Of a DNA stretch of 64,000 nt, positions 33,736 through 41,729 are shown piece after piece (position 1 is the first letter of the stretch; the number at the start of each line of letters is the position of its first letter). The stretch covers positions 62,001-126,000 of the forward strand of contig NZ_JACBZM010000001.1 in assembly GCF_013408525.1 (NCBI RefSeq), written 5' to 3'. The position numbers were made by a program, and so were the translations under genes. The notes below the pieces were generated by a model. The model was not told the origin of the DNA. It was given only the letters and a program-made list of their open reading frames with translations, and did not search any database. The stretch comes from Nocardioides aromaticivorans (GTDB lineage: Bacteria; Actinomycetota; Actinomycetes; Propionibacteriales; Nocardioidaceae).

Positions 33736-36387
33736 CTAGCTAGGGCGCAGCTGACGAGGCTGGTCGACCGGTACGCCGTGGGCGAGCCGGAGCTTGAGGT
33801 CGACGACCGCGACGTCGTCGGGGCCGACCACGACCGGGTTGAGGTCCAGCTCGGCCACCTCGGGCACCTCGACGGCGAGCGTGCCCAGGGCAACGGCCGT
33901 GGCAGCCAGGTCACCAGCGGCCGCTGGTGGAGCGCCACGGAACCCGGCCAGTCGGGGCCACAGCCGCATCCGCCGGAGCGCGGCCATCGCCTCGCCCACC
34001 GAGAAGGGTGGCACCAGCAGGATCCTGTCGTCGGACAGCTCGGTCGCGACGCCGCCGTCCGCGATCATCACGAGGGGCCCGAGGGTGGCGTCCCGGACGA
34101 CCCCGAGCGCGATCTCCACGCCCGCGACCATCGGCTGCACCAGCACTGGTGCGGTCCGCGCGGTGCCGAAGCCGGCGACCGCGGCAGCGACCTCGTCCCG
34201 GTTCCCCAGTCCGGTCGCCACGAGGCCCCGTTCGGTCCGGTGGACGATGTCGGCTCCGGCGGCCTTGACCGCGACGGGGAAGCCGATCCGGGCAGCGGTG
34301 CCGGCCGCCCGGTCGGCCGGCACCACCTCACCGAGCAGCCGGACCCCGAAGCGGTCGAGCATCCGACTCGCCGCCGCGGTGCCGATCCAGCCGTCCGGGC
34401 CGGCGTCGCGCAGCAGCGCGGCCGCCTCCTCGCGGGCCAGGTGGGCGCGGGCCGGGTCGCCCGGGGACATCGGGTCCCGCGGCCGGCGCCGCCACTCGGC
34501 GTACGCGGCGGCTCTTCCCAGCGCCGCCGCGGCGGCCCTGCCCGAGCACATGACCGTGAGCGCTCCGCTGGTCCGGGCTTCGCGACCGGCCTCCTCCGCG
34601 CCCACCGGTACGACGACGAGCGGCCGTCCCGGGTGGGCGGAGCGGATCGCCGCGAGCTCGTCGAGGGCAGCGGCGACGTCGTTGGTGTCGGTCGCGACGA
34701 GGACGACCAGCAGCGCATCGACCTCGCCCGACGCGAGCACCGTGTGCGCGATGCCGGCGAGCCCGGCCGCGTCGACGCCCGCTCCGGCGTCGACGGGGTT
34801 GGCCCAGCCGGTCGTGCGGGACACCCGACCGGCCAGCTCCCTCTGGAGTGCCGGCGAGAACGCGACCACGTCGAGACCGGCGTCGTCGGCCGCGTCCGCG
34901 GCCAGCACCCCCAGCCCACCGGCGTTGCTGACGACAGCGAGCCGGCGCCCCTGCGGCAGCGGCTCGCCGACGAGCACCGTGACCGTCTCGGCCAGCTCCT
35001 CGGCATCCTGGCAGGCGATCACACCCGCCTGGGCGAACAGGGCCTCGACCCCGAGGGCGGGCGTCGCGGAGGCCGCCGTGTGCGACGCCCCGGCGCGCTG
35101 GCCGCCGGCCGAGCGACCGCCGACGACGGCGACCACGGGCTTGCGCTCACCGAAGGCGCGCGCGAAGCGCAGGAACTTGCGGGCATTGCCGAACGACTCG
35201 AGGTACAGCGCGGCGCAGGTGATGTCCGGGTCGTCGTACCACGCGGCGAGCAGGTCGTTGCCGGACACGTCGACCTTGTTGCCGAGCGACACGAACGTGT
35301 GCAGGCCGACGCCTGCCCGGTCCAGCAGGTCCACCAAGGCGATGCCGACGCCGCCCGACTGGCTGGCGAGCGCGAGCCCGCCCGAGGAGGGGGCAGCCAG
35401 GCCGAAGGTCGCGTTCAACCGCACGTCCGGGGCGTTGTCGAGGACGCCGAGACAGTTCGGTCCGACGAGGCGGACGCCGTTGCGGCGCGCCAGCCGGCCG
35501 ATCTCCTGCTGGAGGACGACGCCCTCCGGCCCCATCTCGCCGAAGCCCGACGAGACGACGACAGCCGCGCCGGCGCCGCCGGCGATCGCGTCCTCGAGGG
35601 CCGCCCGGACCCTTCCCACCGGGACCGCGAGCACGGCGAGGTCGACCGGTGGTCCGTCCCCGAGCCGCCGCCGGGCCGGCAGGTCGCCGACCGGTGCGCC
35701 GTCCGGGCGCACGACGACGACCTGCCCGGCGAACCCGTCGCGCCGGATCGCGGCGAGGACGGCCCCGCCGATGCCGGACCCGTCCCGGCGCGCGCCGTAC
35801 ACGGCGACCGAGCGCGGGGCCAGCAGCGGACGCAGGGAGCGCCGCTCGGCGGCGAACTCCCGGAGGTCGGCGGCCGCCTGCGCCCGGGATCCGTCGACGA
35901 TGTCCAGGTGGACCTGGCACTCACCGCCCCCACCCGTCCGGACGACCTCGAACCCGGCTCCGGTGAACACCTCGAGCATCCGGTGGTTGTCGGCGAGCAC
36001 CTCCGCCGTGAAGCCGGTCGCGCCGCGGCTGCGCGCGAGGTCCGCGAGGTGCTCGAGCAGCAGGGTCCCGACCCCGTGGCCGCGCCGGTCGTCCGCCACC
36101 AGGAAGGCCACCTCGTAGGTGTCGGTCGCCGTCGGCTCCGCCGTGGCGAGGCCGACCAGGCGCTCACCCTCGCAGGCGACGAGCGACAGCGTCTCGCGCG
36201 ACGCGAGGACGTGCTCGACGTACGCGTGGGCCGCGCGCCGGCCGGTGCCGAAGAAGCGCAGGAAGAAGGAGTCGTCGGACACCGACGCGTGCAGGTCGTG
36301 CAGGGCCGGGCCGTCGCCGGGCGCGACCGGACGAACGACGGCGACGCTGCCGTCGCTCAGCAGCACGTCGGCGGGACGGGGGCTCAT
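33736..36387 (-). CDS. GNAT acetyltransferase fused to acyl-CoA synthetase (NDP-forming)-like domains
   Basis: 883 residues. Residues 1-165 are a GNAT domain (VADDRRGHGVGTLLLEHLA holds the Q/RxxGxG/A acetyl-CoA loop). Then come a CoA-binding Rossmann domain (LLAPRSVAVYGARRDGSGIG), a flavodoxin-like ligase domain (GASHTAASATPALGVEALF, SNAGGLGVLAADAADDAG) and a C-terminal ATP-grasp-type domain. This is the protein acetyltransferase Pat layout in reverse order (GNAT first), seen in actinobacteria. It may acetylate CoA ligases and other proteins. It overlaps the PNPOx gene by 4 bp (ATGA) and sits in the dormancy-like island, suggesting a role in low-energy metabolism. Confidence 0.87.
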   Translation of the reverse strand: MSPRPADVLLSDGSVAVVRPVAPGDGPALHDLHASVSDDSFFLRFFGTGRRAAHAYVEHVLASRETLSLVACEGERLVGLATAEPTATDTYEVAFLVADDRRGHGVGTLLLEHLADLARSRGATGFTAEVLADNHRMLEVFTGAGFEVVRTGGGGECQVHLDIVDGSRAQAAADLREFAAERRSLRPLLAPRSVAVYGARRDGSGIGGAVLAAIRRDGFAGQVVVVRPDGAPVGDLPARRRLGDGPPVDLAVLAVPVGRVRAALEDAIAGGAGAAVVVSSGFGEMGPEGVVLQQEIGRLARRNGVRLVGPNCLGVLDNAPDVRLNATFGLAAPSSGGLALASQSGGVGIALVDLLDRAGVGLHTFVSLGNKVDVSGNDLLAAWYDDPDITCAALYLESFGNARKFLRFARAFGERKPVVAVVGGRSAGGQRAGASHTAASATPALGVEALFAQAGVIACQDAEELAETVTVLVGEPLPQGRRLAVVSNAGGLGVLAADAADDAGLDVVAFSPALQRELAGRVSRTTGWANPVDAGAGVDAAGLAGIAHTVLASGEVDALLVVLVATDTNDVAAALDELAAIRSAHPGRPLVVVPVGAEEAGREARTSGALTVMCSGRAAAAALGRAAAYAEWRRRPRDPMSPGDPARAHLAREEAAALLRDAGPDGWIGTAAASRMLDRFGVRLLGEVVPADRAAGTAARIGFPVAVKAAGADIVHRTERGLVATGLGNRDEVAAAVAGFGTARTAPVLVQPMVAGVEIALGVVRDATLGPLVMIADGGVATELSDDRILLVPPFSVGEAMAALRRMRLWPRLAGFRGAPPAAAGDLAATAVALGTLAVEVPEVAELDLNPVVVGPDDVAVVDLKLRLAHGVPVDQPRQLRPS

Positions 36388-36821
36388 CCGCCGGCTCCTC
36401 TCCAGGGCTGGTCATCGGGTACCGGGCCCAGGCGGCGGCCGGTGAGCTCGTGCCACGGCACGCGGAACCAGACGTCGTCCGCGTGCCGGACCCAGGGTGG
36501 CGGGCCCGGTGCGGGCCTGCCGGTCGACGTCCGTGGGCCCGCGAGTGCGCGGACCGCGGATCCGCGCGCGACCACGGACCACCCGACGCCGCGTGACGGA
36601 TCGACCTGGTCGACCTCCAGCACCACCTCGGCGCCGTCGGCGCATCGGTCCAGGAGGGTTCCCGGTCCCGTGCGCAGCCAGAACTCCTCGTCCGTGGCGA
36701 CGTAGTTGACCGGGAAGAGCTCTGCGCGCCCGGAGTCGTCCACGAGCGCGAGGCGGCCGAACGCGGTCGAACGCAGGAGTCGCCGGCAGCCGGCGACCGG
36801 GATCTCGGTGAGCGCGAGCAC
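36384..36821 (-). CDS. PNPOx-fold (pyridoxamine 5'-phosphate oxidase-like) protein 1
   Basis: 145 residues with the split-barrel pattern: LLRSTAFGRLALVDDSGRAE, LFPVNYVATDEEFWLRT, VVLEVDQVDPSRGVGWSVVARGSA. This family binds flavin (FMN or F420) and occurs repeatedly in DosR regulons. The exact substrate is unknown. It starts with GTG at 36821, with GAGG 7 bp upstream, overlapping the stop of a 25-codon ORF region, and its stop overlaps the Pat-like gene start (ATGA). A related copy lies at 49406. Confidence 0.85.
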   Translation of the reverse strand: MLALTEIPVAGCRRLLRSTAFGRLALVDDSGRAELFPVNYVATDEEFWLRTGPGTLLDRCADGAEVVLEVDQVDPSRGVGWSVVARGSAVRALAGPRTSTGRPAPGPPPWVRHADDVWFRVPWHELTGRRLGPVPDDQPWRGAGG

Positions 36822-36828
36822 GGCGCCC

Positions 36829-36906
36829 TCAGCCCGCGTGGACGGCGTTGACGCCGGGGGGCGCGGACACCAGCTCGAGGACCGTCGTCAGGTCGGCGAC
36901 CCGCAT
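36829..36906 (-). CDS. Possible 25-codon leader ORF before PNPOx 1
   Basis: An ATG at 36906 with GAGGTGAGGA just upstream opens a 25-codon frame (MRVADLTTVLELVSAPPGV..., ending NAVHAG). It stops 7 bp before the GTG of the PNPOx gene, so the latter may be translationally coupled. It could be a leader peptide or a remnant of a larger CBS-like gene. Too short to judge by sequence alone. Confidence 0.35.
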   Translation of the reverse strand: MRVADLTTVLELVSAPPGVNAVHAG

Positions 36907-37074
36907 CGTCCTCACCTCGCCCCGACCAGCAGGTCCACGGCGTCGCGACTGAACGATGGGATGTAGGTGGTCACGGGACGAGCATCGGTGTGCCGGGGAG
37001 GCAGGCGGCAGGGTCCCGAGCCCGTCCTCACCGGGACGAAGGACCTGCGGGCCCGCCGAGGTTCCTCCCGGCTC

Positions 37075-37089
37075 GGGACCTTTGGCCCT
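37075..37089. promoter_or_regulatory. DosR-like palindrome (box 1)
   Basis: GGGACCTTTGGCCCT, the reverse of the GGGGCCAAAGGTCCC form. It lies in the divergent gap between the leader ORF/PNPOx/Pat unit and the small protein/alcohol dehydrogenase unit, 54 bp before the start at 37143. A weaker partner, GGGACGAAGGACC, is at 37033-37045. Confidence 0.75.
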
Positions 37090-37142
37090 CCGAACGAGAC
37101 CTCCGCGGGGAAAGGGTGGACCGGGAAGCGAAGGAGGCCCCG

Positions 37143-37379
37143 ATGCCCGACTCCCGAACCTGGCGGCAGGCCCGCCAGGACCTGGCCGACCGGCTGATCC
37201 TCGAGTACGCCGGTGCCGTACCCGCCGGGCAGGTGCTGGCCGCCGTCCTGCGGGTCGAGCGGCTGCTCCAGGGCTGCCAGCCGGACCCGCTCCGGCGCAT
37301 CGCCCTGTGCGAGGACCTGATCCGGCACCGCCTCCTCGAGCACACGGCCGGTCGGCACCTCACCCCGGTCGCCTCGTGA
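37143..37379 (+). CDS. Small conserved-looking protein, unknown
   Basis: 78 residues with a helical, Arg/Leu-rich pattern (RQARQDLADRLILEYAGAVP, QVLAAVLRVERLLQGCQPDP). AAGGAGG lies 8 bp before the ATG. Short helical proteins of this kind are common next to dormancy-regulon genes, but I cannot name a family. It precedes the alcohol dehydrogenase by 35 bp and is probably in the same transcript downstream of the DosR-like box. Confidence 0.6.
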   Translation: MPDSRTWRQARQDLADRLILEYAGAVPAGQVLAAVLRVERLLQGCQPDPLRRIALCEDLIRHRLLEHTAGRHLTPVAS

Positions 37380-37414
37380 CCCCACCACCCACCCGTCCGC
37401 ACCCGGAGACCCCC

Positions 37415-38431
37415 ATGAGAGCAGCAGTCGTCCACCAGTTCACCGAGCCGCTGTCCGTCGAGGAGCGCCCCGTGCCCGACCCCGGACCGGGGCAGGTCCT
37501 GGTCCGGATCGAGGCCAGCGGCCTGTGCCACACCGACATCCACGCGGCCCACGGCGACTGGCCGGTGAAGCCGGTCCCGCCGTTCGTCCCCGGCCACGAG
37601 GGCGTGGGCACGATCGAGGCCGTCGGTCCCGGCGTCACGGTCCGTTCCGTCGGCGAGCGCGTCGCGCTGCCGTGGCTCGGCCACGCCTGTGGCCGGTGCG
37701 ACCACTGCGTCGGCGGCTGGGAGACGCTGTGCGAGCAGCAGCAGAACACCGGCTACTCGATCGACGGTTGCTTCGCCGAGTACGCCGTCGCCGACGCCGC
37801 GTACGTCGTCCCCGTGCCCGACGCCGTACCCAGCATCGATGCCGCGCCGCTGACCTGCGCAGGCGTGACCACCTACAAGGCGGTGAAGGTCGCCGGCGTC
37901 ACCCCCGGCGAACGCGTCGCCGTCTACGGCATCGGCGGGCTCGGCCACCTCGCCGTGCAGTACGCGCGCCTCGTCGGCGCCGTCGTGATCGCCGTCGACG
38001 TGGACGACGCGAAGCTGGAGATGGCCCGCGAGCTCGGCGCGGACCATGTGGTGAACGCCCGCACCAGCGACCCGGTCGCGGCGGTGGAGGCCCTCGGCGG
38101 CGCGGACGTCGCGATCGTCCTCGCCGTGTTCCCGACCGTCTTCGAGCAGGCGATGGCCTCGTTGCGCCGGCGCGGCCGCCTCGTGTGCGTGGGCCTGCCG
38201 CCCGAGACCGAGGGCCCGATGGCGCTCCCGATCTTCCCGACCGTGCTCAAGGGCATCTCGGTGATCGGATCCATCGTCGGCACCCGCCAGGACCTCGCCG
38301 AGGTCTTCGACCTGCACGCCCGCGGCCGGACCCGGGTGATCACCGAGACCCGCAAGCTCGACGAGGTCAACGAGGCGGTGACGGACGTGCTGGCCGGACG
38401 GACCCCGGCGCGGATCGTGCTCGCGCCCTGA
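37415..38431 (+). CDS. adhP: Zinc-dependent alcohol dehydrogenase
   Basis: 338 residues, the AdhP/Adh1 class length. Catalytic zinc ligands are in GLCHTDIHAAHGD (Cys) and PGHEGVGTI (His); the structural zinc site is CGRCDHCVGGWETLC (four Cys). NAD-binding GIGGLGHLAVQYAR is typical. It interconverts ethanol or other primary alcohols and aldehydes with NAD(H). In low oxygen this could recycle NADH. Located downstream of a DosR-like box, it fits a hypoxia regulon. The ATG at 37415 begins the conserved N terminus. Confidence 0.93.
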   Translation: MRAAVVHQFTEPLSVEERPVPDPGPGQVLVRIEASGLCHTDIHAAHGDWPVKPVPPFVPGHEGVGTIEAVGPGVTVRSVGERVALPWLGHACGRCDHCVGGWETLCEQQQNTGYSIDGCFAEYAVADAAYVVPVPDAVPSIDAAPLTCAGVTTYKAVKVAGVTPGERVAVYGIGGLGHLAVQYARLVGAVVIAVDVDDAKLEMARELGADHVVNARTSDPVAAVEALGGADVAIVLAVFPTVFEQAMASLRRRGRLVCVGLPPETEGPMALPIFPTVLKGISVIGSIVGTRQDLAEVFDLHARGRTRVITETRKLDEVNEAVTDVLAGRTPARIVLAP

Positions 38432-38472
38432 TCCGCGTCCGGCCGTGCGCGGCCATGGGTGAGGATGGGCCC

Positions 38473-39990
38473 GTGACCGACGACAGCCCCACCGAGACCC
38501 CCGCCCACGGCCTCACCGAGGTGCTCGCCCGCCGTTTCCTCACCACCGACGAGGCGCGTGCGGACAAGGTCGCGCGGTGGCACGCGAAGGGACGCCGGAC
38601 GGCACGGGAGAACATCGCCGACCTCGTCGACGCGGGCTCCTTCGTGGAGTACGGACGCTTCGTCACCGCCGCCCAGGAGCAGCGCCGGCCGCTCGCCGAG
38701 CTCGTCGTCGAGGCTCCGGCCGACGGCATCATCGGGGGCACGGCGACCGTCGACGGTGTCCCGTGCGCGGTCCCCTCCTACGACTACCTCGTCATGGCCG
38801 GGACGCAGGGCATGCGCGGACACCGCAAGTCCGACCGGCTGATCGAGGTCGTCGGCCGGATGGGGCTGCCGACCGTGTTCTTCACCGAGGGCGGCGGCGG
38901 TCGCCCGGGCGACGTCGACCTCCCGCTGGTCTCCGCGCTCGACGTCGGCTCGTTCGCGCTGTGGGGCGAGCTGCAGGGCGTCGTGCCGCGGATCGCCGTC
39001 GTCTCCGGCCGCTGCTTCGCCGGCAACGCCGTGATCGCCGGCTGCGCCGACCTGCGGATCGCCACGCCCGACGCCAACCTCGGCATGGCCGGTCCGGCGA
39101 TGATCGCCGGAGGCGGGCTCGGGCAGTTCGCCGCGGAGGACATCGGCCCGGTCTCCGACCAGGCCGCCAACGGGGTGCTCGACGTGGTGGTCGACGACGA
39201 GGCCGCAGCCGTCGACGTCGTACGACGCCTGCTCGGCCTGCTGCACGACCCGGACCTCGGAGCGGGCGGCCCGGGAGCGGATCCCGCCGCGCTGCGGACC
39301 ATGCTGCCGGAGAACGACCGCGAGGCGTTCGACGTGCGGCCCGTGGTGGAGGCGCTGGCCGATGACGACTCCGTGATCTGGCTCCGCGACGCCTGGGCGC
39401 CGGAGCTGGTGACCGCGCTCGCCCGGATCGACGGGCTGGCCGTCGGCGTCGTCGCCAACCAGTCGACGGTGCTGGCCGGCGCGCTGACCGCCGACGCCTC
39501 CACCAAGGCGGCCGACTTCCTCGACCTCTGCGAGCGCTGGCGGCTGCCCGTCGTGTCGCTCGTCGACACCCCCGGCTTCATGGTCGGTCCCGACGCCGAG
39601 CGCACCGGCCTGGTGCGCGAGGCCTCGCGGATGGTCACCGCCGGCGCCCGGCTGACCACACCGCTCGTCGGCGTCGTGCTGCGCCGCGGCTACGGCCTGG
39701 GTGCGCAGGCGATGCTCGGTGGCAGCACCCACCGCCCACTGTTCACGGTCGCCTGGCCCGGCGCCCACCTCGGCGCGATGGGGCTGGAGGGCGCCGTACG
39801 CCTGGCCCTCGCGCACGAGCTCGCGGCGCTGCCCGCGGACGAGCGCGAGGCCACCGTCGTCCGGCACACCGCCGAGCTCCGGGAGCACGCGAAGGCCCTC
39901 AACGCTGCGCGGGTGTTCGAGATCGACGACGTGGTCGACCCGGCGGAGACGCGCGCACTGGTCGCGGCGACGATCCGCCGGGCCGGCTGA
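38473..39990 (+). CDS. Acyl-CoA carboxylase beta subunit (carboxyltransferase)
   Basis: 505 residues with both halves of the carboxyltransferase fold: an N-terminal block (GTATVDGVPCAVPSYDYLVM, then GRPGDVDLPLVSALDVGSFA) and a C-terminal block (GLAVGVVANQSTVLAGALTAD, then VSLVDTPGFMVGPDAE, GLGAQAMLGG). This matches propionyl/acetyl-CoA carboxylase PccB/AccD-type subunits. No biotin-carrying alpha subunit is nearby, so a partner would be elsewhere. The GTG at 38473 is preferred (GAGGA upstream) to an ATG at 38455. It is 42 bp after the alcohol dehydrogenase; co-transcription is possible. Confidence 0.9.
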   Translation: MTDDSPTETPAHGLTEVLARRFLTTDEARADKVARWHAKGRRTARENIADLVDAGSFVEYGRFVTAAQEQRRPLAELVVEAPADGIIGGTATVDGVPCAVPSYDYLVMAGTQGMRGHRKSDRLIEVVGRMGLPTVFFTEGGGGRPGDVDLPLVSALDVGSFALWGELQGVVPRIAVVSGRCFAGNAVIAGCADLRIATPDANLGMAGPAMIAGGGLGQFAAEDIGPVSDQAANGVLDVVVDDEAAAVDVVRRLLGLLHDPDLGAGGPGADPAALRTMLPENDREAFDVRPVVEALADDDSVIWLRDAWAPELVTALARIDGLAVGVVANQSTVLAGALTADASTKAADFLDLCERWRLPVVSLVDTPGFMVGPDAERTGLVREASRMVTAGARLTTPLVGVVLRRGYGLGAQAMLGGSTHRPLFTVAWPGAHLGAMGLEGAVRLALAHELAALPADEREATVVRHTAELREHAKALNAARVFEIDDVVDPAETRALVAATIRRAG

Positions 39991-40000
39991 GGCGGGACGG

Positions 40001-41035
40001 TCAGGGCGCCCCCACGACGAGCACCCCGGCCAGCGAGAGCCCGAGCACGAGCACGGTGCCCAGGCCACCGGCCAGCACCAGCGAGCCGCTCCCCCGCAAC
40101 AGCGAGCCGATCCGGACGCTGGCGCCCATCCCGAACAGAGCTGCGGCGAGCGCGGCGGTCTGCACCTGGGCGATCGGCTCGAGCAGCGCGTCCGGGACCA
40201 GGCCGGCCGTGCGCAGTAGCGCGCACCCGAGGAAGCCCAGCACGAAGAGCGGCACGAGCGGCGGACGTCCCCCGGTCGCCTGTTCCTCCGACCTCATCCG
40301 GCGCCCGGCGCTCACCACCGCGACCACCGGGGCGAGCAGGAGAACGCGGGTCAGCTTCACGACGACAGCGACGCCCAGGGCCGCGGCACCGGCCGGTCCG
40401 GCGGCGGCCACGACCTGACCGACCTCCTGGATGCCCGCGCCGGCCCAGACGCCGTACTCGGTGGCGGACAGGCCGAGCGGCGCCTGCAGCACCGGCAGTG
40501 CCACCATGGCGACGGTCCCCCACAGGGTGACCATGGCGATCGCGGCGGTCACGTCTTCGTCGTCGGCGTCGGCGGTCCGTTCCATTGCGGCGATCGCCGA
40601 CGCGCCGCAGATCGCGAAGCCCGTCCCCAAGAGGAGGCTGCGGGCCGGACCGATCGCGAGCCGGCGGGCGAGCCAGGTCGTGACGACCAGCGTGCCCACC
40701 AGCGTGAAAGCGGTGACGGCGAGGACCGGCAGGCCGAGGTCGGCGACGGCGGCCAGTGAGATCGAGAAGCCCAGCAGAACCACGCCCATCCGCAGCAGGC
40801 GCCGCGTCGGGCGCCCGAGCGAGCCGACCACGACCGGAGGCAGGAGCCGTGCGTTGGCCGCCACCACGCCGAGTGCCACCGCCCACGTGAGCACCCCGAC
40901 CTGCGGCACCAGCCGGTGCACTCCGAAGGCGACGACCACACCGGCGACCAACGCCATCAGCGCGGCCGCGCCGTCCGGAAGGCGCGACCGGTCACCCGCA
41001 CCGGCCTCCGGAGCGGGTACGACGACGGCGGTCAC
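40001..41035 (-). CDS. YeiH-type putative sulfate/sulfite exporter
   Basis: 344 residues, about ten transmembrane helices, in the YeiH/COG2855 family: HRLVPQVGVLTWAVALGVVA, FAICGASAIAAMERTADA (conserved CGASAI), GVWAGAGIQEVGQVVAAAGP and LVPLFVLGFLGCALLRT. Some relatives have been proposed as sulfite or sulfate exporters during sulfonate breakdown; that is not proven here. The GTG at 41035 overlaps the stop of a 29-codon ORF (GTGA). Last gene of the BKACE operon. Confidence 0.83.
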   Translation of the reverse strand: MTAVVVPAPEAGAGDRSRLPDGAAALMALVAGVVVAFGVHRLVPQVGVLTWAVALGVVAANARLLPPVVVGSLGRPTRRLLRMGVVLLGFSISLAAVADLGLPVLAVTAFTLVGTLVVTTWLARRLAIGPARSLLLGTGFAICGASAIAAMERTADADDEDVTAAIAMVTLWGTVAMVALPVLQAPLGLSATEYGVWAGAGIQEVGQVVAAAGPAGAAALGVAVVVKLTRVLLLAPVVAVVSAGRRMRSEEQATGGRPPLVPLFVLGFLGCALLRTAGLVPDALLEPIAQVQTAALAAALFGMGASVRIGSLLRGSGSLVLAGGLGTVLVLGLSLAGVLVVGAP

Positions 41036-41121
41036 CGGACGCGCGCCGTGGGTCGCGAGCGCGTGGCGAGCCACGCCATGAACGCCGTGGTGAAGGCGTG
41101 CCAGCTGCCGGGGCTCGTCAT
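41032..41121 (-). CDS. 29-codon ORF linking hydrolase and exporter
   Basis: MTSPGSWHAFTTAFMAWLAT... (29 residues). Its ATG overlaps the hydrolase stop (ATGA) and its stop overlaps the exporter start (GTGA). Such four-base overlaps on both ends would pass translation from gene to gene. The peptide is short, Trp/Phe-rich then Arg-rich. It could be a real small protein or just a coupling device. Confidence 0.45.
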   Translation of the reverse strand: MTSPGSWHAFTTAFMAWLATRSRPTARVR

Positions 41122-41729
41122 CGGGCCACCCCCGCGGCACGGTCGACGAGATCGTTGACGAGCTCGTCGAGCAGCTCCTCGGCCCGCGGCCACGGGCCGA
41201 AGCCCGAGGCGGGGTTGAGGTGCCCGACGGCGCCGAGCACCTCGAGCCGGCAGCCCCACGCCTCCGCGAGCGTGGTGACCCGGTCGAGGTCGCCGATCGC
41301 GTCGGTGGTGCTGGCCGCGACGACACCCGGGAAGGGCAGCGGTCGCGTCGGCACCGGCGCCCAGCCGCGGTCGGCGAGCTCGGCGAGCGAGGGGTACTCC
41401 GCACCGAGCGGCGAGACCAGGTCGGGCGGCGTCGCGAGCAGCGCGCCGACGACACGCTCCGCGGTGAGCGGGTGGCGACGGGCCCAGTGGACCGTCGTCA
41501 CCACACCCGCACTGTGGGCGACGAGCACGACCGGCCCGTCGACCGTCTGGACGGCGGCCTCGAGCGCGGCCACCCGCTCGTCGAGGTCGATGTGCTCGCG
41601 CCCCAGCAGCGGCAGGGTCACGGCGGTCTCGCCGCGGTCGGCCAGCCGGTGGCCGAGCCAGGTCTGCCAGTGGGTGGGTGCCGGGCCGCGCAGACCGGGC
41701 ACGATGACGACGGTCGGGCGCGTGCTCAT
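41118..41729 (-). CDS. RBBP9/YdeN-type alpha/beta hydrolase
   Basis: 203 residues. Pattern VVIVPGLRGPAPTHWQTWLG (oxyanion region), nucleophile Ser in LVAHSAGVVT, and the catalytic His in VGHLNPASGFGPWP. This is the small serine hydrolase family of RBBP9/YdeN. The ATG overlaps the MFS stop by 4 bp (ATGA). Substrate unknown; in this operon it could hydrolyse an ester made during catabolism. Confidence 0.88.
   Translation of the reverse strand: MSTRPTVVIVPGLRGPAPTHWQTWLGHRLADRGETAVTLPLLGREHIDLDERVAALEAAVQTVDGPVVLVAHSAGVVTTVHWARRHPLTAERVVGALLATPPDLVSPLGAEYPSLAELADRGWAPVPTRPLPFPGVVAASTTDAIGDLDRVTTLAEAWGCRLEVLGAVGHLNPASGFGPWPRAEELLDELVNDLVDRAAGVAR

Noticed and set aside
37033..37045. Second DosR-like site GGGACGAAGGACC
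   Set aside because: Breaks the dyad at two positions; kept only as a weak partner of box 1, not a separate feature.
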